Positions 1-12,744 are shown, counted from the first letter of the stretch. The stretch: DNA of 64,000 bases from Adineta steineri (GCA_905250115.1 CAJNOI010000067.1:378490-442489); one strand, 5' to 3'. Numbers and translations: made by a program. The notes: generated from the letters alone by a model not told the origin.

Positions 1-585
1 ATTATGTCTCACTTAAGTAATGGCATCAATCAATGATTAAATGGTACGGATAAGATAAGTTTGTCAATATAATTATTTTTAGTATTTTCCCTTGAAAATA
101 TCAAAATATTAAATAGATAACGTTTGAAATAGTGAATAAGCATTTATTGAGAACGAATTACATGAAGCAGAAAACAATATTCAAAGATTAAATAATGTAA
201 TAAAATGATAAAGCTTTAGAGATACATCCAAAGAATTGAAAAAAAATATGGTGAATAAATGTTCATATTTTCGAAATTGTTCGATCGGTTGATTTTGTTT
301 ATTCTAAAAAAGACAAAATTGAAATTAAGAAGAAATACATTTCTGTTTAACTTAAATATCAGATAGATTTAACATACGATATGCTAACTAAACAAATCTT
401 CTCTCGTTAGCTTATTATTCTAAATATTCGTCCATTTTGACATAGAAAAAGTTCTAGACTAGAATAAAGTTCACTAATTAGACTAAACTCAATGAAGAGT
501 GAGCAAATATTCTCATATATATTAGTCTCTAACTATATCTGTGACTCGTATTACTCGATAATGAAAATCATTAAGAATATCGTAC
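1..585. other. Left-edge region, probably intron of the adjoining minus-strand gene
   Basis: No coding exon is recognisable on either strand. The TM exon of the minus-strand gene ends at 586 with a good donor (GT at 585-584) in phase 1. In the two complete genes of this window with the same TM exon, the next exon encodes VCBS repeats. No VCBS signature (D-F-N-x-D-x-x-x-D-L) is visible here, so the rest of that gene may lie beyond the window or be lost. Confidence 0.45.
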
Positions 586-3500
586 CTGTTGATGCAGAAT
601 GGTTCTTTTTTTCTTGAAAAACATAAATAAATGGAATAAGAATGCCTATTGTCACAATTATAAACACTATTAAACCAAAGATCCAATAGTTTGATGATAC
701 CGAAAATAATTTTTTCCTATAAAGATAAGACATTACGTATTAATATACGACAGAAAAAAAAGAAAAAGAGACATACGAATGTGTTGGTACTGTCTGTAAT
801 GATTGTGAAGACGCAGTAGTATTGTTGATATTATTTGCGTCCATTATTTCGATAGTTTCACTTTCAACAGTAGATATTGGTTTGATCGAGTTGGTTGTTT
901 TCTTTCGGCGTTGGTAAATTTTGCTAATAAAATAAACAATTTTCGGAGAGATCCATTTAAGAACAATTGTTAAACCACCATATAAACCAAGTAAATAAGT
1001 TAGTGTATAGAATGAATCCAGTTGTTGAATATATGTATATGAACAGATCATTGGTGAACATTTATAAAAATATGATGAATAATTCATTATTGCTGACCAT
1101 TTCTCAACAAATAGATCGTTGATAAGATTCATTACAGTCATATTCATCAGAAATCGACTATTAGTTATGTTGAGAGGAATCGGAGTGATATTTTTATTGT
1201 ATCCTGCCATTGTTTGAATAAGATTAATACATGATTGATCATAAAAACATTCGAGAGTTGATGCTAACAATGATTCACTCGGTGTACAACCCATTTTCAA
1301 ACCTTTAATTGTTATAGGTTGTGTTGAATTTATTTCGATAAACGAAGCATTAATAATACAAGTAGAATTTAACTGACATGAACAGTTATCATCATAGATC
1401 ATTGCTTGAGTATATAAAATGCTCTGAAATGTACTATCATCAGCAGCTAAGTATTGATAATTAGTTCCATATGCTGAGACAATTGCATTTCCATGATTTG
1501 TAGCTTGAAGTAACGAAAATAGACGAATGAATGTTGAGGGAGCATTAGATTTTGCTTCATTAATCATTGAATTAATATGTAAATTAAAATTCTCTTCTGA
1601 TAATAATTGTTTAGTAATCATTAATGAAGATAAAGATTGTTGAATAGATTGATTTACTGTTTGCATAGAGAGTTGACATAATCCATTTAAAAATTGTAAA
1701 TGAGTAGAGAGAAATAGACGATAATCTCTATGATTATAAACAGACAAATTAGAAATTAAATTTGCTGTAATATTTAATCTCCATTCATTTGAAATCAAAT
1801 CACTTGAACAAATCTATTAGAGAAATAATATAACAAAATATTGTTATCTTTTTTTTCTTACCTGATGAAATATCGGTTGAATTTGAACATAGTCATCATA
1901 TGGAGATGATATCAATGAACATGGACATTCAAGTTCATCACTATGATCATTCATCAAATTCTTATAGAAATTTAATGATGGTGTTGAAAAAGATTTGGTC
2001 AATGTTTGTGGTTGAATAGCTGTATAAAGAGTTAAAATGATAAAAATGATACTTAGAAGAATAAGATAAAGACGAGTTGACCATTGACCAAGATATTTCA
2101 CCATTATTCGGTCGATATTACTTCCGAATATTCGTGCAGGAAATATATTTAGATTCAACATTTTTGCAGATAAAAATGTTATTAGTTTAGATAATAACGC
2201 CTTGAATCGATCAAGTAATTTTCGACGAACTATAATGAAAATTAGATCAATATTATATGTTATTATTTAATTACCTTGTTGTTGTTTCTTCGGCTTTTTT
2301 TGAAATAAACCAAAAATTATCTTAACGAGTTGGAATGTAATTAGTCGTAATACCATAACAAGACCACCGACCGTTGAAATCAGTGTCACTAATAGTTCGC
2401 TAAAAGTTTCTGCATGTTTTATTTGAGTGTAAGTACAATAAGTTGGTGCACATGCTTTATAATAATCAGGAAATGACAATGATGCATTCCATTGTTCAAT
2501 CATCATTTCTTCAACTATTGATGAAACTGAAGTATTTGGAGGAAAACGAGTTGTTGTTTGGTTATATATTAATGCATGTGCATACAAATTTGAATCATTT
2601 GCAGGTGACGGATATGTTTTATTGTTTGTATAATAGATAAGTTTGTTCATACAGTTGGAATCTGTATAGAAACATTGAAGTGTTGATAGAAGAAGGAAAT
2701 CAATAGTATAACATGCATCAACCAATCCAGGTGCCACATAAGCACTAGGAATATATGGTGGATGATAACCAGGTAATCGTAAAATACCAGCTGTACCCTC
2801 AATTGCGAAAGTGATGGGTCCTTGACAATTGGGATCAACAACACATTGACATATTGGACCACTCGAAACCGAATTGTTCTTCGTAATAGTATTAAAAACA
2901 AATGTAAACTAAATAAACAGAAAAGAATTAATAAAATTCAATCAGAATTCTATTAAATAAGATTCAAAACTTAAGCTTTACAAAAGTTTCAATAATTTTG
3001 AATCCTTCTAATAAGTATATTAATGCTGTTTTATCGGTAATTGTTTATAGCTGGTGAAGATTAACAAGATCTGAATATAGAATTAAATGTATTCGTAATT
3101 TAAACTATAATGACACTTTCTTAATAGAAGAGAAGAAAAACCATATCAAATACTTCGATTGAAATTTATAATAGATACTATATGAATTTGATCTTCTCTT
3201 CATCAATGATTACTTTCAGATAACAATCATCATTTTCAGCCCACCAGGCAAAATCATAATGTTGTTTCCTTTATCCAAGGCGAAGCTCATTGGAATGGTT
3301 GAGAATCTTTCTAACTCTAGCTATGAATATATGTATATTGAAAATCATCGTTTTATTATTCTAGCGCATAATTAAAGGAGAAAAAGAAATGTGAGAATTA
3401 TTTAAATATAAACATACATGTAGTGCTTGTGGATTCTTAGTACCGGCTGTAGTATTTATATAATCCAGTTTTACTTGAGAATTATACTCCGGTGATACTA

Positions 3501-6309
3501 TTATTGGTTGATCAGCCTGAATGAAAAGACGTGTCATAATATTGAAAAGATTAAAACTGATCACAATTGATTCAGTCAGTTGCTTGACGGTTGCATTTAC
3601 TTGAATATTAAAATCTGTTTCGATAAGCACATAGGAAGTAACAAAAGTGCGTGCGAAAAAAACATGAGTATTGTTAGTAGCTGTCGAATTAGCTAGTTGG
3701 CAAATACTAGACAGTAATCCAAAGTATTGAGCAGCTTTACTAATCCATGAACCACCCAACACATCATTCGGACCGCTATTCGATAGTAGTGAAATCCATG
3801 ATTCGCTAATTAAATCACTTGAGCATATTTGATGAAAAATGGGAGACAAGGAAACAAATGTCTTATAAGGCATTGTAGTATTTGCACAAGGACATGTAAG
3901 TGTATCTGGATAAAGGATTTGTAATTGTTTGTATTTAGTTAACGATGGATTTTTTTCAATGATTGTAATTGTTTGACTTTTGAGTGAATTAAAAAGAAGA
4001 AGACAAAGAATAGAACCTAGAACGAGGAAAAAAAACTTAGGTCCATCAGAACAATTCTTCATATTTTTATCGTGATTCTATTGTATATAAATGAATACGA
4101 ATCAGTATAGTACATTGCAGATAATATTATATTAGTATAAGGACAGAAAAGCTGAATTTTTTATTCTCAAGATTGTCTTGATTCTAACATCATCTCACTG
4201 AGTAGGTCGCACAGGTTGTAAACGAAGATACGTACCTGTCAGTAAAATGAGAAAACAATATGTGCTGATACGCTGTTGTTTGATATCATCCGCTGTTCTA
4301 TTCGCAGCTGATTTGAATATGTTCAACTGTTTCATCCACCGAGTTAAGTTACGAACAGATGATAAACAATACTCTAGAATTTTAAAAATACGAATCATTT
4401 CATAGAGTAATATTACTTCTATTATCGATAAAACATACCATAGTTAATAGTGATTTTTATTGGACGATGTCGAATTTTCCATATAATCGTGATCAATAAA
4501 GGTGCAATTAACCGAAGAATAGCAGTCAGACCACCATAGAGACTGATTAAAAGAGACAGGATAGATGATAAATTGATCGAATCTATGGTAGAATATGTAC
4601 ACACTAAAGGAGCACATTGATTAAAATAATTCGTGTAGTTGATTTTGGTTGAATTTTGTTCAATAAATAGATCAGAGACAAGATCGTTTACAGAGATATT
4701 TCGTCGACCAGAAGATAGAGGAAGATCGATCAATTTGAATTTTGACTAGAAGAAAAGAATTACTTCGATATATATCAAATTAAATATATTATACTTGATT
4801 AAGAGCTGGAAAATAATCAAATAAAGTTTCTAGACATTGAAAGTTGTGCAAACAATCAAGTGTACTGTTAAGAATAGAATCCAGAGCAAAACATCCTCCG
4901 AAGAATCCGTCGATGCTCGCAGAAATAATTGAACTACTATAGGCACCATGGTAAGTAGGCCAATCTATATGATCATTTATACTCGTATCTAATGGTTGAG
5001 CATAGAAAACAGCTGGAGTTTTCATGTTCGTTTCGGCGCAACTTAAAGCGTACGACGGGTTAATCTCAGTAATGTATGGGCGCACGTAATTCGTAGAATA
5101 GATTAATACTCTACCAGAGCCTATTTGAACAACTGCATTCGTTCCAAAAGCAGACACAAGAGTATTGGAACGATACATCATTTGGACGAGTTGTAAAAAT
5201 GAAGTAACTTGAACATATGCGGTTGTTTGAACAAGTTTAACCATGGCTTCTACTTGCGATTGAATATCTTCTTCTTCAAGAAGCTCAACTGTAACAAGTT
5301 GATTATTTTGAATATCTAATAGTGCTTTTGAAACTGTGTCGTTTGAAATTGAACAAAGAGCAGCTAGCAATTCGAACTAGAAACAGAACAATAGATTTCA
5401 TATAATGAGGTGTGGGTGTGGGTATGATGATAACTATGCAAAGCATCGCGATTGACTTTTACAATTAAATAAAAAAAGTAAGATTAGTCTTTTATCGATT
5501 TGTTTATTTCAAAGTTTTATTTAAATCAAAATCAGAAAAAAGATCTCAATTACTTTTCAATTAAATTTAGTCACTCCACAGAACGTATTAGTATCTTAAA
5601 TGCAACGAATAATATCATACGACTATACAAAAACAGAGGTTTCATGTGTTTGTCTTCACTGAGCTTTATTTTATTGTAATAATTTGCTTTTATCAATTCT
5701 TTTTCTTTTAATATAAATAGAAGATATGTTTTCAACCCACCTGAGAAAATGCTGTTGTTCGAAAATCGTCCAATAAGTATCCATTAGCTACTGGTAGGTA
5801 AAATCCTTCAACCCATTCTCTACTAACGAAAACGCTCGAACATACAGGATGAAATGAGACCATATTTGTAACGAAAGTGCTATAAGGTATGGTAATAGTT
5901 GAACATGGACATGAGAGTGTTTCACCATGTTCACGATGAAGTTGATCAAAGAGCGATGGAGTAAGATTTGAAATGGTAACGATACGACTTGTTGGACTTA
6001 ACAATGCGATGAAGAACAACACGTAAAGTGAAACTAGAAACAAAAGATGATAAAATGAAACACATTACACTATTATTTAGATAATATTATGAGCTTCCGT
6101 TATATTTCTATTAAAAAACAAATTATTTTTATTAACTCACTAATGAAAAGAAAAACGTAGAGCCATGTAGAATGCTTCTGTTGCTTGACACGTATTGTTG
6201 GATCTATTGGCTGATCAGTGTCATCCTCATAATGATCTTCGTCTGGTATAAACAGATTGTACGTGTGTACATAATCATGAAACCATGCAACAAAATTTCT
6301 GATTTTCAT
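586..6309 (-). CDS. Concatenated three-unit two-TM Cys-rich membrane protein, incomplete at 3' end
   Basis: I read ten exons: 6309-6141, 6033-5741, 5376-4795, 4745-4439, 4373-4236, 4016-3418, 2908-2275, 2229-1862, 1813-777 and 716-586. All have GT/AG ends and matching phases, giving an open frame of about 1,419 aa. It holds three tandem copies (C, B, A) of one unit of about 430 aa: a short basic tail, TM1, a long ectodomain with L-x-C-P-C, F-H-x-[VI]-C-S-S, C-F-Y and C-A-P/C-S-P-x-x-C-x-Y motifs and N-glycosylation sites, then TM2 with a Gly-Gly-Leu or Gly-Gly-Leu-like core. The introns at 4374-4438 and 2230-2274 join TM2 of one unit to the N-tail of the next in frame. A last exon (716-586) adds a seventh TM. 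Two TMs flanking a Cys-rich ectodomain recall the DEG/ENaC layout, but I see no clear homology. I place the start at 6309 because an upstream Met at 6399 lies inside a hairpin repeat. Function unknown. Confidence 0.75.
5407..5426 (+). repeat. Telomere-like G-rich arm
   Basis: A single GGTGTGGGTGTGGGTATG-type tract inside the 364-nt intron between 5741 and 5376. No facing C-rich arm is visible. Confidence 0.6.
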
Positions 6310-6367
6310 TGCTAATACAAGCCTATTATCTAAAAATTGAAATAGAATGTAGATGTAAGAAAATATT

Positions 6368-6420
6368 GGTGTGAGTATTAGTCTGGATGTTATAATCATC
6401 TCTCACCCACACCCACACCC
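6368..6420. repeat. Telomere-like hairpin
   Basis: A G-rich arm (GGTGTGAG) faces a C-rich arm (CACCCACACCCACACCC) across about 30 nt, at the 5' end of the three-unit gene. It creates a spurious upstream ATG at 6399 for that gene. Confidence 0.65.
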
Positions 6421-8246
6421 TGAAAAATTTAATTAAAAAAATATTTCATGGAGAAAAATATCCTTTTCTAATGGATGCCAAGTCATGCACGATTTGTGAT
6501 GATCATCATTGAATTCAATTATTTCTGAATATATTGTATTTTTTCATTTAATTTAGGAAGGAAATTGTTTTATTTTATCGAATAGATTTTATTTTTATTT
6601 TAATAGTTCGCTTGAATGCGTCTGTTATAATAATATCCGTCATTTACTTTCCAAGAATATTTATAATTATCAAGAAAATGCATAGATTTAACTGAGAGAA
6701 AAGTCTTTGAATAGAAATTATATTTCAACCCTGGTACGTATAATAGAACATAAATCATTAAAATCATGTGTGGATATATCAGTCTCGAGTTGTTTTAGTT
6801 CAACGTTCAAATAGTTCTGGGGAAAGGAAGAACACTTACCATTTACATAACTGAATTAAATAAAAAAAAAGAAAACAGCAGTGTTTGTTTACTTTAAGCT
6901 TGATATAATTGACAGATAATATACAAAAACAAATCAATATTCACTCGATTTACTGACACAATTATCTTATTCTTTATAATAATATCTACTTACCTTATTA
7001 TCATTACGAGAGTTTTATAGTAGAAAATGTTAAGGCATAATATCAATGAGGAAAAAAAATCTCTCTCAACTTCTCATTTCTTGAAAAATGAATATTTAAA
7101 TGAGCATTAGTGAATATTCTAGAAAAACGTAGATAGAATAAATAATAGAATTCAGAGAAAGAGAGAGATAAAAACACTGGATAGAAAATTAAGGAAATTA
7201 TTTTAACAAGTAATTAGAACAATACGAAGAAAGAAATTCATTTAATAAGTTTTGTAATGAAGCAGAAAAAAAGCATGACAAAAAAATAGGGCAGTATTTT
7301 ATTATCTTTATTTTAGATAAAAGTACAATGGAATATTTCAATAGGCACTAGAAAAATTGATTATATTCATAAAAACAAACTTTATGGAAGATATACCGAG
7401 TGGTTCATAAGTCAGGCAACACAATATTTGCTCTAGTTTTTTTCCCTTATATTTACACTTTGTATACTATACCTTACGACTAGGTGATCTAACAAGGAAA
7501 GTTTCTCAGATGTGTTCCAGGGATTTCAATGAGAATTATAAGCGAAACAATTTTTAAAAATTTCACGCATATGGTCCGCTATACAGATTTTTTTCCGATC
7601 ACGATGGTTAAAGTTAAATGTTATATTATTCTATATGTAGCAAATAGTTCTACATAATAGTCTTTGTTGTTGTTTTTTGATTGTGCTGTTTATTTTAAAG
7701 ATATATTTAAACGTGTACAAAGTGCAGTTTCATAAAAAATAATAAACTACGAGAAAAAATAACTAACGACGATATCGTATTTCATAATTTAATCGAGCAA
7801 AAATGAAGCAAATAACAAAAAAGAGAAGAGGAAAGAGTAAATTAAGAATCAGAAAATTAGAGAATCCAGAAGAGCAAGGAAAAAAGAAAGAAAAAATTAG
7901 GGTGTGAGTAAGGATGGATGTGTTGGTATATAATCTATCTAACACCCATACCCTCAAGATGAACGGAGAGCAGGATCTCTATTGAAAATTTTCTTCATAG
8001 TACAACTGATATAAATAAACTGTGGACTCGAGTTTGGCTAACGCAAAGTTTGACTCACCTTGACAATCCTCATTGTTTTTAATAAATAGAAAAAACAGTA
8101 ATATAGATTATATATGTTTGTTAATTTCTTCTGATGAAACAATACTCTAGAGTTTTAGACGAAAAGCATGAAATTGATTATTCAAGCCTCCTATTTTTAC
8201 TAAACTGACTGTAGGAGACTAGATCTAATAAAAATAAAAACTTCAT
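6421..8246. other. Gene-free AT-rich spacer
   Basis: About 1.8 kb of low-complexity AT-rich DNA. No exon, RNA gene or transposon end is recognised, apart from the hairpin repeat at 7899-7960. Confidence 0.6.
7899..7960. repeat. Telomere-like hairpin ending CCCTCAAGAT
   Basis: AGGGTGTGAGT on the left faces ACACCCATACCCTCAAGAT on the right across a TA-rich loop. A 64-codon open frame on the minus strand here is only repeat sequence. Confidence 0.7.
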
Positions 8247-8773
8247 TTAAATGAGAATTGATTTTAGAATATTTTTATCGAAATGAAAGCGAGTTATATA
8301 TATTAAAAAATTTGAATTAATAATCGTACATATTCCTAAAGATGCATCAACATAGATGAGAGAATAAGTACTATATAAATCCCAAAAAATTCCAGTAATG
8401 AATATACAACGTTGAGCAAATTGTAAATTACTGAAACGTCTATAGTGACTCATTGATAAGAATTGATCAATTGTTGCTAAACATACATACGTAGTTGATA
8501 CAAAAAAACATCATATACCCACGATGGTTTTCTAATATTAGTAGAAAAACCTTTACTAAAAATACGTACAAACAATACTATTAGAAATTAGATGATATTA
8601 ATCACTGAAACAGCAGTAAGATAAAATGCACAAGTTATTTCTCGAAATGTTTTCAGTGTTGTAAAAATTATAATATTAAATATTTCATCAATAACACCTA
8701 AGATCATCATTGATAAACCAGAATAGATATTAGCTTTTCGTGTTACGAAAATCAATATATCTTGAGTTGACAT
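8247..8773 (-). pseudogene. Decayed 7TM receptor copy
   Basis: The 5' part (8773-8588) matches the start of the neighbouring receptors: M-S-T-x-D-I-L, then TM1 with the Gly-x-Ile-x-(N/D)-x-x-x-N-I pattern and a Phe-Arg-x-x-T-C-A-F-Y loop. After a stop the match resumes in another frame at about 8490 with the family's C-L-A-T-I-D-Q-F segment (end of TM3), followed by degenerate TM4. TM5-TM7 are missing. Frame changes and the 3' loss mark it as a pseudogene from tandem duplication of the receptor at 9258-10307. Confidence 0.7.
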
Positions 8774-8999
8774 TATTTTACTAATTGTGAAACAAAAAAA
8801 AATATTTTATATGAATGTACGTTGTTTTAAATAAACATAAACGCTTTGTTACACTTTCATGATTTACCATTGATGAGTTTATTCGTGTCAGATAATCGAC
8901 TTTATGATAAAAAACAAAAAAGAGATTGCGAACATAAAATTATAGTTCCTCCTTTTTGTTATCATAATTCTGCATCAACTACAGCAAATCACTAATTGG

Positions 9000-9300
9000 C
9001 TTAAACAAAAAACATGCAAAAATTTAAATAGTCAGTAAAACATAAATGATTATAGATCATAGATTCATCATTTATTATTAAAATAATTTTTACAACAGAA
9101 AGATTTACTAAAACAAACACATCAATGTTTGTAATGTTCAAAGAATCGTCCACTATTGCGTGTAGGTACGTTCGTGCGTGAATATATATGATGTTTAGAA
9201 ACAACATCCACATCCACCATCAAGACGATTAATACATATGAAATATGATAACAATTCTTATGCAAGTTCCATATCTGCACCGAATGCTTCTGCATTTTCT
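9000..9300. repeat. Direct repeat, copy 1 (3' end and downstream of the 7TM gene)
   Basis: About 290 bp covering the last codons and 3' flank of the receptor at 9258-10307. A diverged direct copy lies at 10785-11085. The unit begins TTAAACAAAAAACATGCAAA in both places and both copies contain the receptor's terminal coding region. Confidence 0.75.
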
Positions 9301-10307
9301 GGATTAATTTGATTATTACTTAAATGACACAAGTATTTCAATCGTTGCCAATATTTTTTAACCAAAAGAAATTTCACTTGACGACGAAAACGTGATGATA
9401 ATATGAGAAAAATATAGAAACTTGCCTATTAAAAATAAATATATCAAAAAAAGGTTAATTAAATTTAAAAAAATAATTTTACCGAAAAATGTATATTAAT
9501 TAAAGAGAGAAAGACTGCTTGAATTAATCGTACAATTGCATATTCCATAGACTGGTTTTGTGAAACGGGAAATTTAATAATATAAATACGATATATAGTG
9601 TATGGTAATATGAAACAAGCAGCAATGACAGCACGCATAAGAACCATTGCTGTTAATTGTTGATCTAATCGACGACGAACAATTGGTATTTGTCGACGAA
9701 CTATACGACGAACATTATGAAAAGCTAATAAACTAAATAATAATACAATTGTAATAGGTAAAAGACCAGCTAAAACTGGATAAAAAAACGATGATATATA
9801 CTGTTGCCATATTGGATTTGATATAACACATCCAAGAGATTCTTGAATATCGAAAAACCAACCAGAAAGAATGCTATGAGCTGTCCAAATACAAATAGAT
9901 ATAAAGGTAACATATCGAGCTAATTTTATTGTACACATTTGTCTCAAACGGAATTGATGATTTGTTGAAAAGAACTGATCAATAGCAGTAAGACATACTG
10001 TGTAATATGAAGTGAGAGCAAATGTCTGTCCTAACATATATCTAAATTTGCATCAACCGAGAGATCGTCCTGTTGCATCGTTACCATATGTTAATGTTAA
10101 AATTGTTACAGTAATAGTTACAAATTGATAAATAAAGTTGTTAATCGATTCAACCATTATATAGAAAGCACATCGGTTATCTCGAAAGAGTTTTAACTGA
10201 GTAAAAACAAGAATATTGAGAATATTACCAATGATTCCGAAAGTAAATGAAATACAACCACTATAGAGTGAATATCGTGTGGCAAGCTTAAGAATATCTG
10301 TAGACAT
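9258..10307 (-). pseudogene. Rhodopsin-like 7TM receptor interrupted only by an in-frame TGA
   Basis: Two exons, 10307-9483 and 9425-9258, are joined by a 57-nt phase-0 intron and give a complete 7TM layout of about 330 codons. Visible features are TM1 (G-N-I-L-N-I), the C-A-F-Y loop, TM3 ending in C-L-T-A-I-D-Q-F-F in place of D-R-Y, a basic ICL3, TM6 with L-P-Y-T-I-Y, and helix 8 (S-F-Y-I-F, S-S-R-F-R) in the second exon. The only lesion is TGA at 10055-10053 (codon 85), directly before C-K-F-R. The intact relative at 14965-15942 has W-C-K-F-R there, so the codon was very likely TGG. I chose the start at 10307 because the copy at 8773 also begins M-S-T. It may be a young pseudogene, a readthrough or edited gene, or a sequence error. 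Confidence 0.75.
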
Positions 10308-10784
10308 TGATGATGACAAGAATAAAATAATTAATCCGATGCGAAGCAAAGCATTTATATACTTCTTCGCGAGTTTTCTTTCTTTCTTTTTCCTTTCTCG
10401 ACGTATGCATTCAGAGCGGTAATTTTATACTGCGCTGATCTCAGCAATGGAACATTGGAAAATATTTGTTTAAACGCGAGATTATTATACCACGATCGAA
10501 CTGATACTATTCGTTTTCCAATTTTCACAGGATGTTTTGTTCGTTTACAGTAATTAGCGTCGCAAAAACATGATTTGGACTTTTTTTAAATTTCGAGATA
10601 ATTAAAACGAGAAGCAGAAGTTAGGCATTCAGTCTTGCTAACAAGTGTTTAAGAATTTTGTGAAAACCTTAAAATCGTTATTTTGGAATCGAGCTTCGCA
10701 TCAGATTTCGCAGACGAGTGTCGGCTCGTGTGTCATCTAGTAATTGTCATAAATCTATATAAACTATTGAAAATCATTAATTAA
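10308..10784. other. Upstream region of the 7TM gene
   Basis: No gene is seen. This interval should hold the promoter of the minus-strand receptor, but no convincing TATA element is evident. Confidence 0.4.
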
Positions 10785-11085
10785 CTTAAACAAAAAACAT
10801 GCAAAAATTTAAATAGTCAGTAAAACATAAATTATTATAGATCAGAGACTTATCATTTATTATTAAAGTGTTCGTTACAACAGAAAGATTTACTAAAACA
10901 AAAGGATTTATTTTTGTAATGCCAAAGAATCGTCCATTATTGTGTGTAGATACATTCGTGCGTGAATATATTTGATGTTTAGAAACAACATCCACCCTCA
11001 AGATGATTAATACATATGAAAATAGGATAACAATGCTTATGCAAGTCCATATCTGTACCGAATGCTTCTGGATTTTCTGGATTAT
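10785..11085. repeat. Direct repeat, copy 2 (remnant of another 7TM gene 3' end)
   Basis: A diverged copy of 9000-9300, in the same orientation, including the decayed last codons of the receptor. It is probably the stump of a further tandem receptor copy whose body is gone. Confidence 0.7.
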
Positions 11086-11090
11086 TATTG

Positions 11091-11157
11091 AGGGTGTGGG
11101 TGTGGGTGTGAATGAAATAAAAAAAAGAAGTATACACTCACACCTACCCCACACCCT
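11091..11157. repeat. Telomere-like hairpin
   Basis: AGGGTGTGGGTGTGGGTGTG faces CACTCACACCTACCCCACACC across an A-rich loop. It lies directly beyond the duplicated receptor tail. Confidence 0.7.
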
Positions 11158-11981
11158 AATTCTTGTCCTGGTCCATTCCCATCAGCCACAGTGATGGCAT
11201 TTTGTTTTCATTTCTTGAATTTCGATACTAGAAAATGATGAAAATAAAAGATTTTGATGAAAGGAAGAAGGAAATTGTGTGAGTTATCAAAGAAAAAAAG
11301 AAACGATTAGTTTTCAATGAAACTTTGAGTTTGTTTTTTTTGTTAAAGTTGAATTTTGAAAAAAACTTACTGAAAAAGAAGAAAACATTTGAAGTTTTGT
11401 ATTTGGAAGAAAACGCATTTTTATTGCAAGATAATTTATTTTCGAAACAAATTGAGAAATATCTGATTTGAAAAGAAAAGGAAGGAAAATAAAAATGATA
11501 AAAAGATTTTGTTAATTTGTTTTTTGTTAAATAAAAATTTGTAAACGAGAAATATTTTAGAATGTTTGCCAATAAAGGAAGTCTTTTGAATTGAAAAATT
11601 TGTGTAAAATAAAATAAATTAATAAAGATTTCAAATATTTCAATTAGAAATAAATTTTATCTATTAGGGTGTGAGTGATTCTTCTAATATATCCACACCT
11701 CAAAACTCCCAAAAATAGAACACAATTGTTGTTATGGCAATGATACTTCCAGGTACTGAGTACTGTTATTCTGTTTTGGAAACAGCACTTTCCATTCCGT
11801 AACAGATTTCTTTTGTATTTAATTATTACTTTTTTTAGGGCGATTATGTAATTTCAAATGCCACTAGATAAAATATGGATGCGTAAGTGATTTACAAAGT
11901 TGGAATTTACGTGTAAACCTTAATTTTTTTAACCCAAGAAATATGTCAAGTTTTCTTTTTTCTTTTGTAACAAAACTTTAC
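11158..11981. other. Gene-free spacer
   Basis: A/T-rich, Phe/Lys-coding low complexity on the minus strand (11228-11572) gives a long open frame without conserved features, so I do not call a gene. A small hairpin repeat lies at 11666-11702. Confidence 0.5.
11666..11702. repeat. Short telomere-like hairpin
   Basis: AGGGTGTGAGTGA faces ATCCACACCTC with a loop of about 12 nt. Confidence 0.55.
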
Positions 11982-12315
11982 CATTCATTGCTGTTGTCGA
12001 TGCATCACTTGTAGTTGTAGTTGTATTAATTGTTGTTCCGGGCTTTTTAATGAAAATAGCCCATATTGCAATACTAATGATAATTATTAAGCTGAGAGCA
12101 ATAATAATAATTAAAATCAATTTTGCTTTCCGATGAAATAAAGATCTAAAATCATAGATATATTTCGAATAAATAAATAAAATACTTACGACCCTGCTTG
12201 TGGACGAGTAGATTGTTTAATATTGTTTTTATTCTCTGATTCAGACTAAATATTAAAAAAAAAATACTCATTTAGAATTCTTTAAATAGTGTTGATTTTT
12301 CTTATAACTAACCAT
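11982..12315 (-). pseudogene. Orphan TM/Thr-rich exon cassette
   Basis: Possible exons are an ATG ending exactly at a donor (12315-12313), 12245-12190 and 12145-11982. They encode a short polar tail, a strongly hydrophobic Ile/Leu TM, a basic Lys-Lys stop and a Thr-rich stretch. The TM exon enters in phase 2 and leaves in phase 1, exactly like the TM exons at 716-586, 40777-40889 and 52735-52916. In the latter two genes this exon leads into VCBS repeats, but none follow here before the receptor cluster. It is probably the remaining head of a short-tail-TM-VCBS gene, although a VCBS exon far downstream cannot be excluded. Confidence 0.45.
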
Positions 12316-12694
12316 TGAATTTGTTCACTTTGTTAATCTTTTTCAGAATTATTTTATTTCAAGAATGAATATTTCTTCATAAATATTCCTTAATGTATTT
12401 TATCTATTCTTAAAATTTATTTTATGTCGAATAAAGATAAGAATATGTTTAACAGTTTTTTTTAATCCTGCGTAAAATTCTCAAAAAAACAAGTGAAATA
12501 AACAAAAAATGAGAGATTTGATCTTGGTTATATATATTTATGTTTCTATAAATAAAAATCCGACTGGAATCAATCATTTCTATGTAGAATATTTTAGTTT
12601 GAGATGACATTATAAATAAAGCAACGATTTATGATGATTTTTTTCTTATCGATGAAAATAAATTTAATGAAAAAACAATTTGTTAGTAAAAAGT

Positions 12695-12744
12695 AGGGTG
12701 TGGGTGAAATAAATAAGATACACCCACACCCACACCCACACCCT
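12695..12744. repeat. Telomere-like hairpin
   Basis: AGGGTGTGGGTG faces CACCCACACCCACACCCACA, with an AT-rich loop of about 14 nt. Confidence 0.75.

Noticed and set aside
586-6309. Assignment of the two-TM units to DEG/ENaC channels
   Set aside because: Only topology and Cys-richness agree. The signature around TM2 (G-x-S-x-L-S-type) is not visible, so I report the similarity as a hypothesis, not as a call.
11228-11572. 114-codon minus-strand open frame
   Set aside because: Phe/Lys/Ser low complexity in AT-rich DNA, no domain, no splice context.
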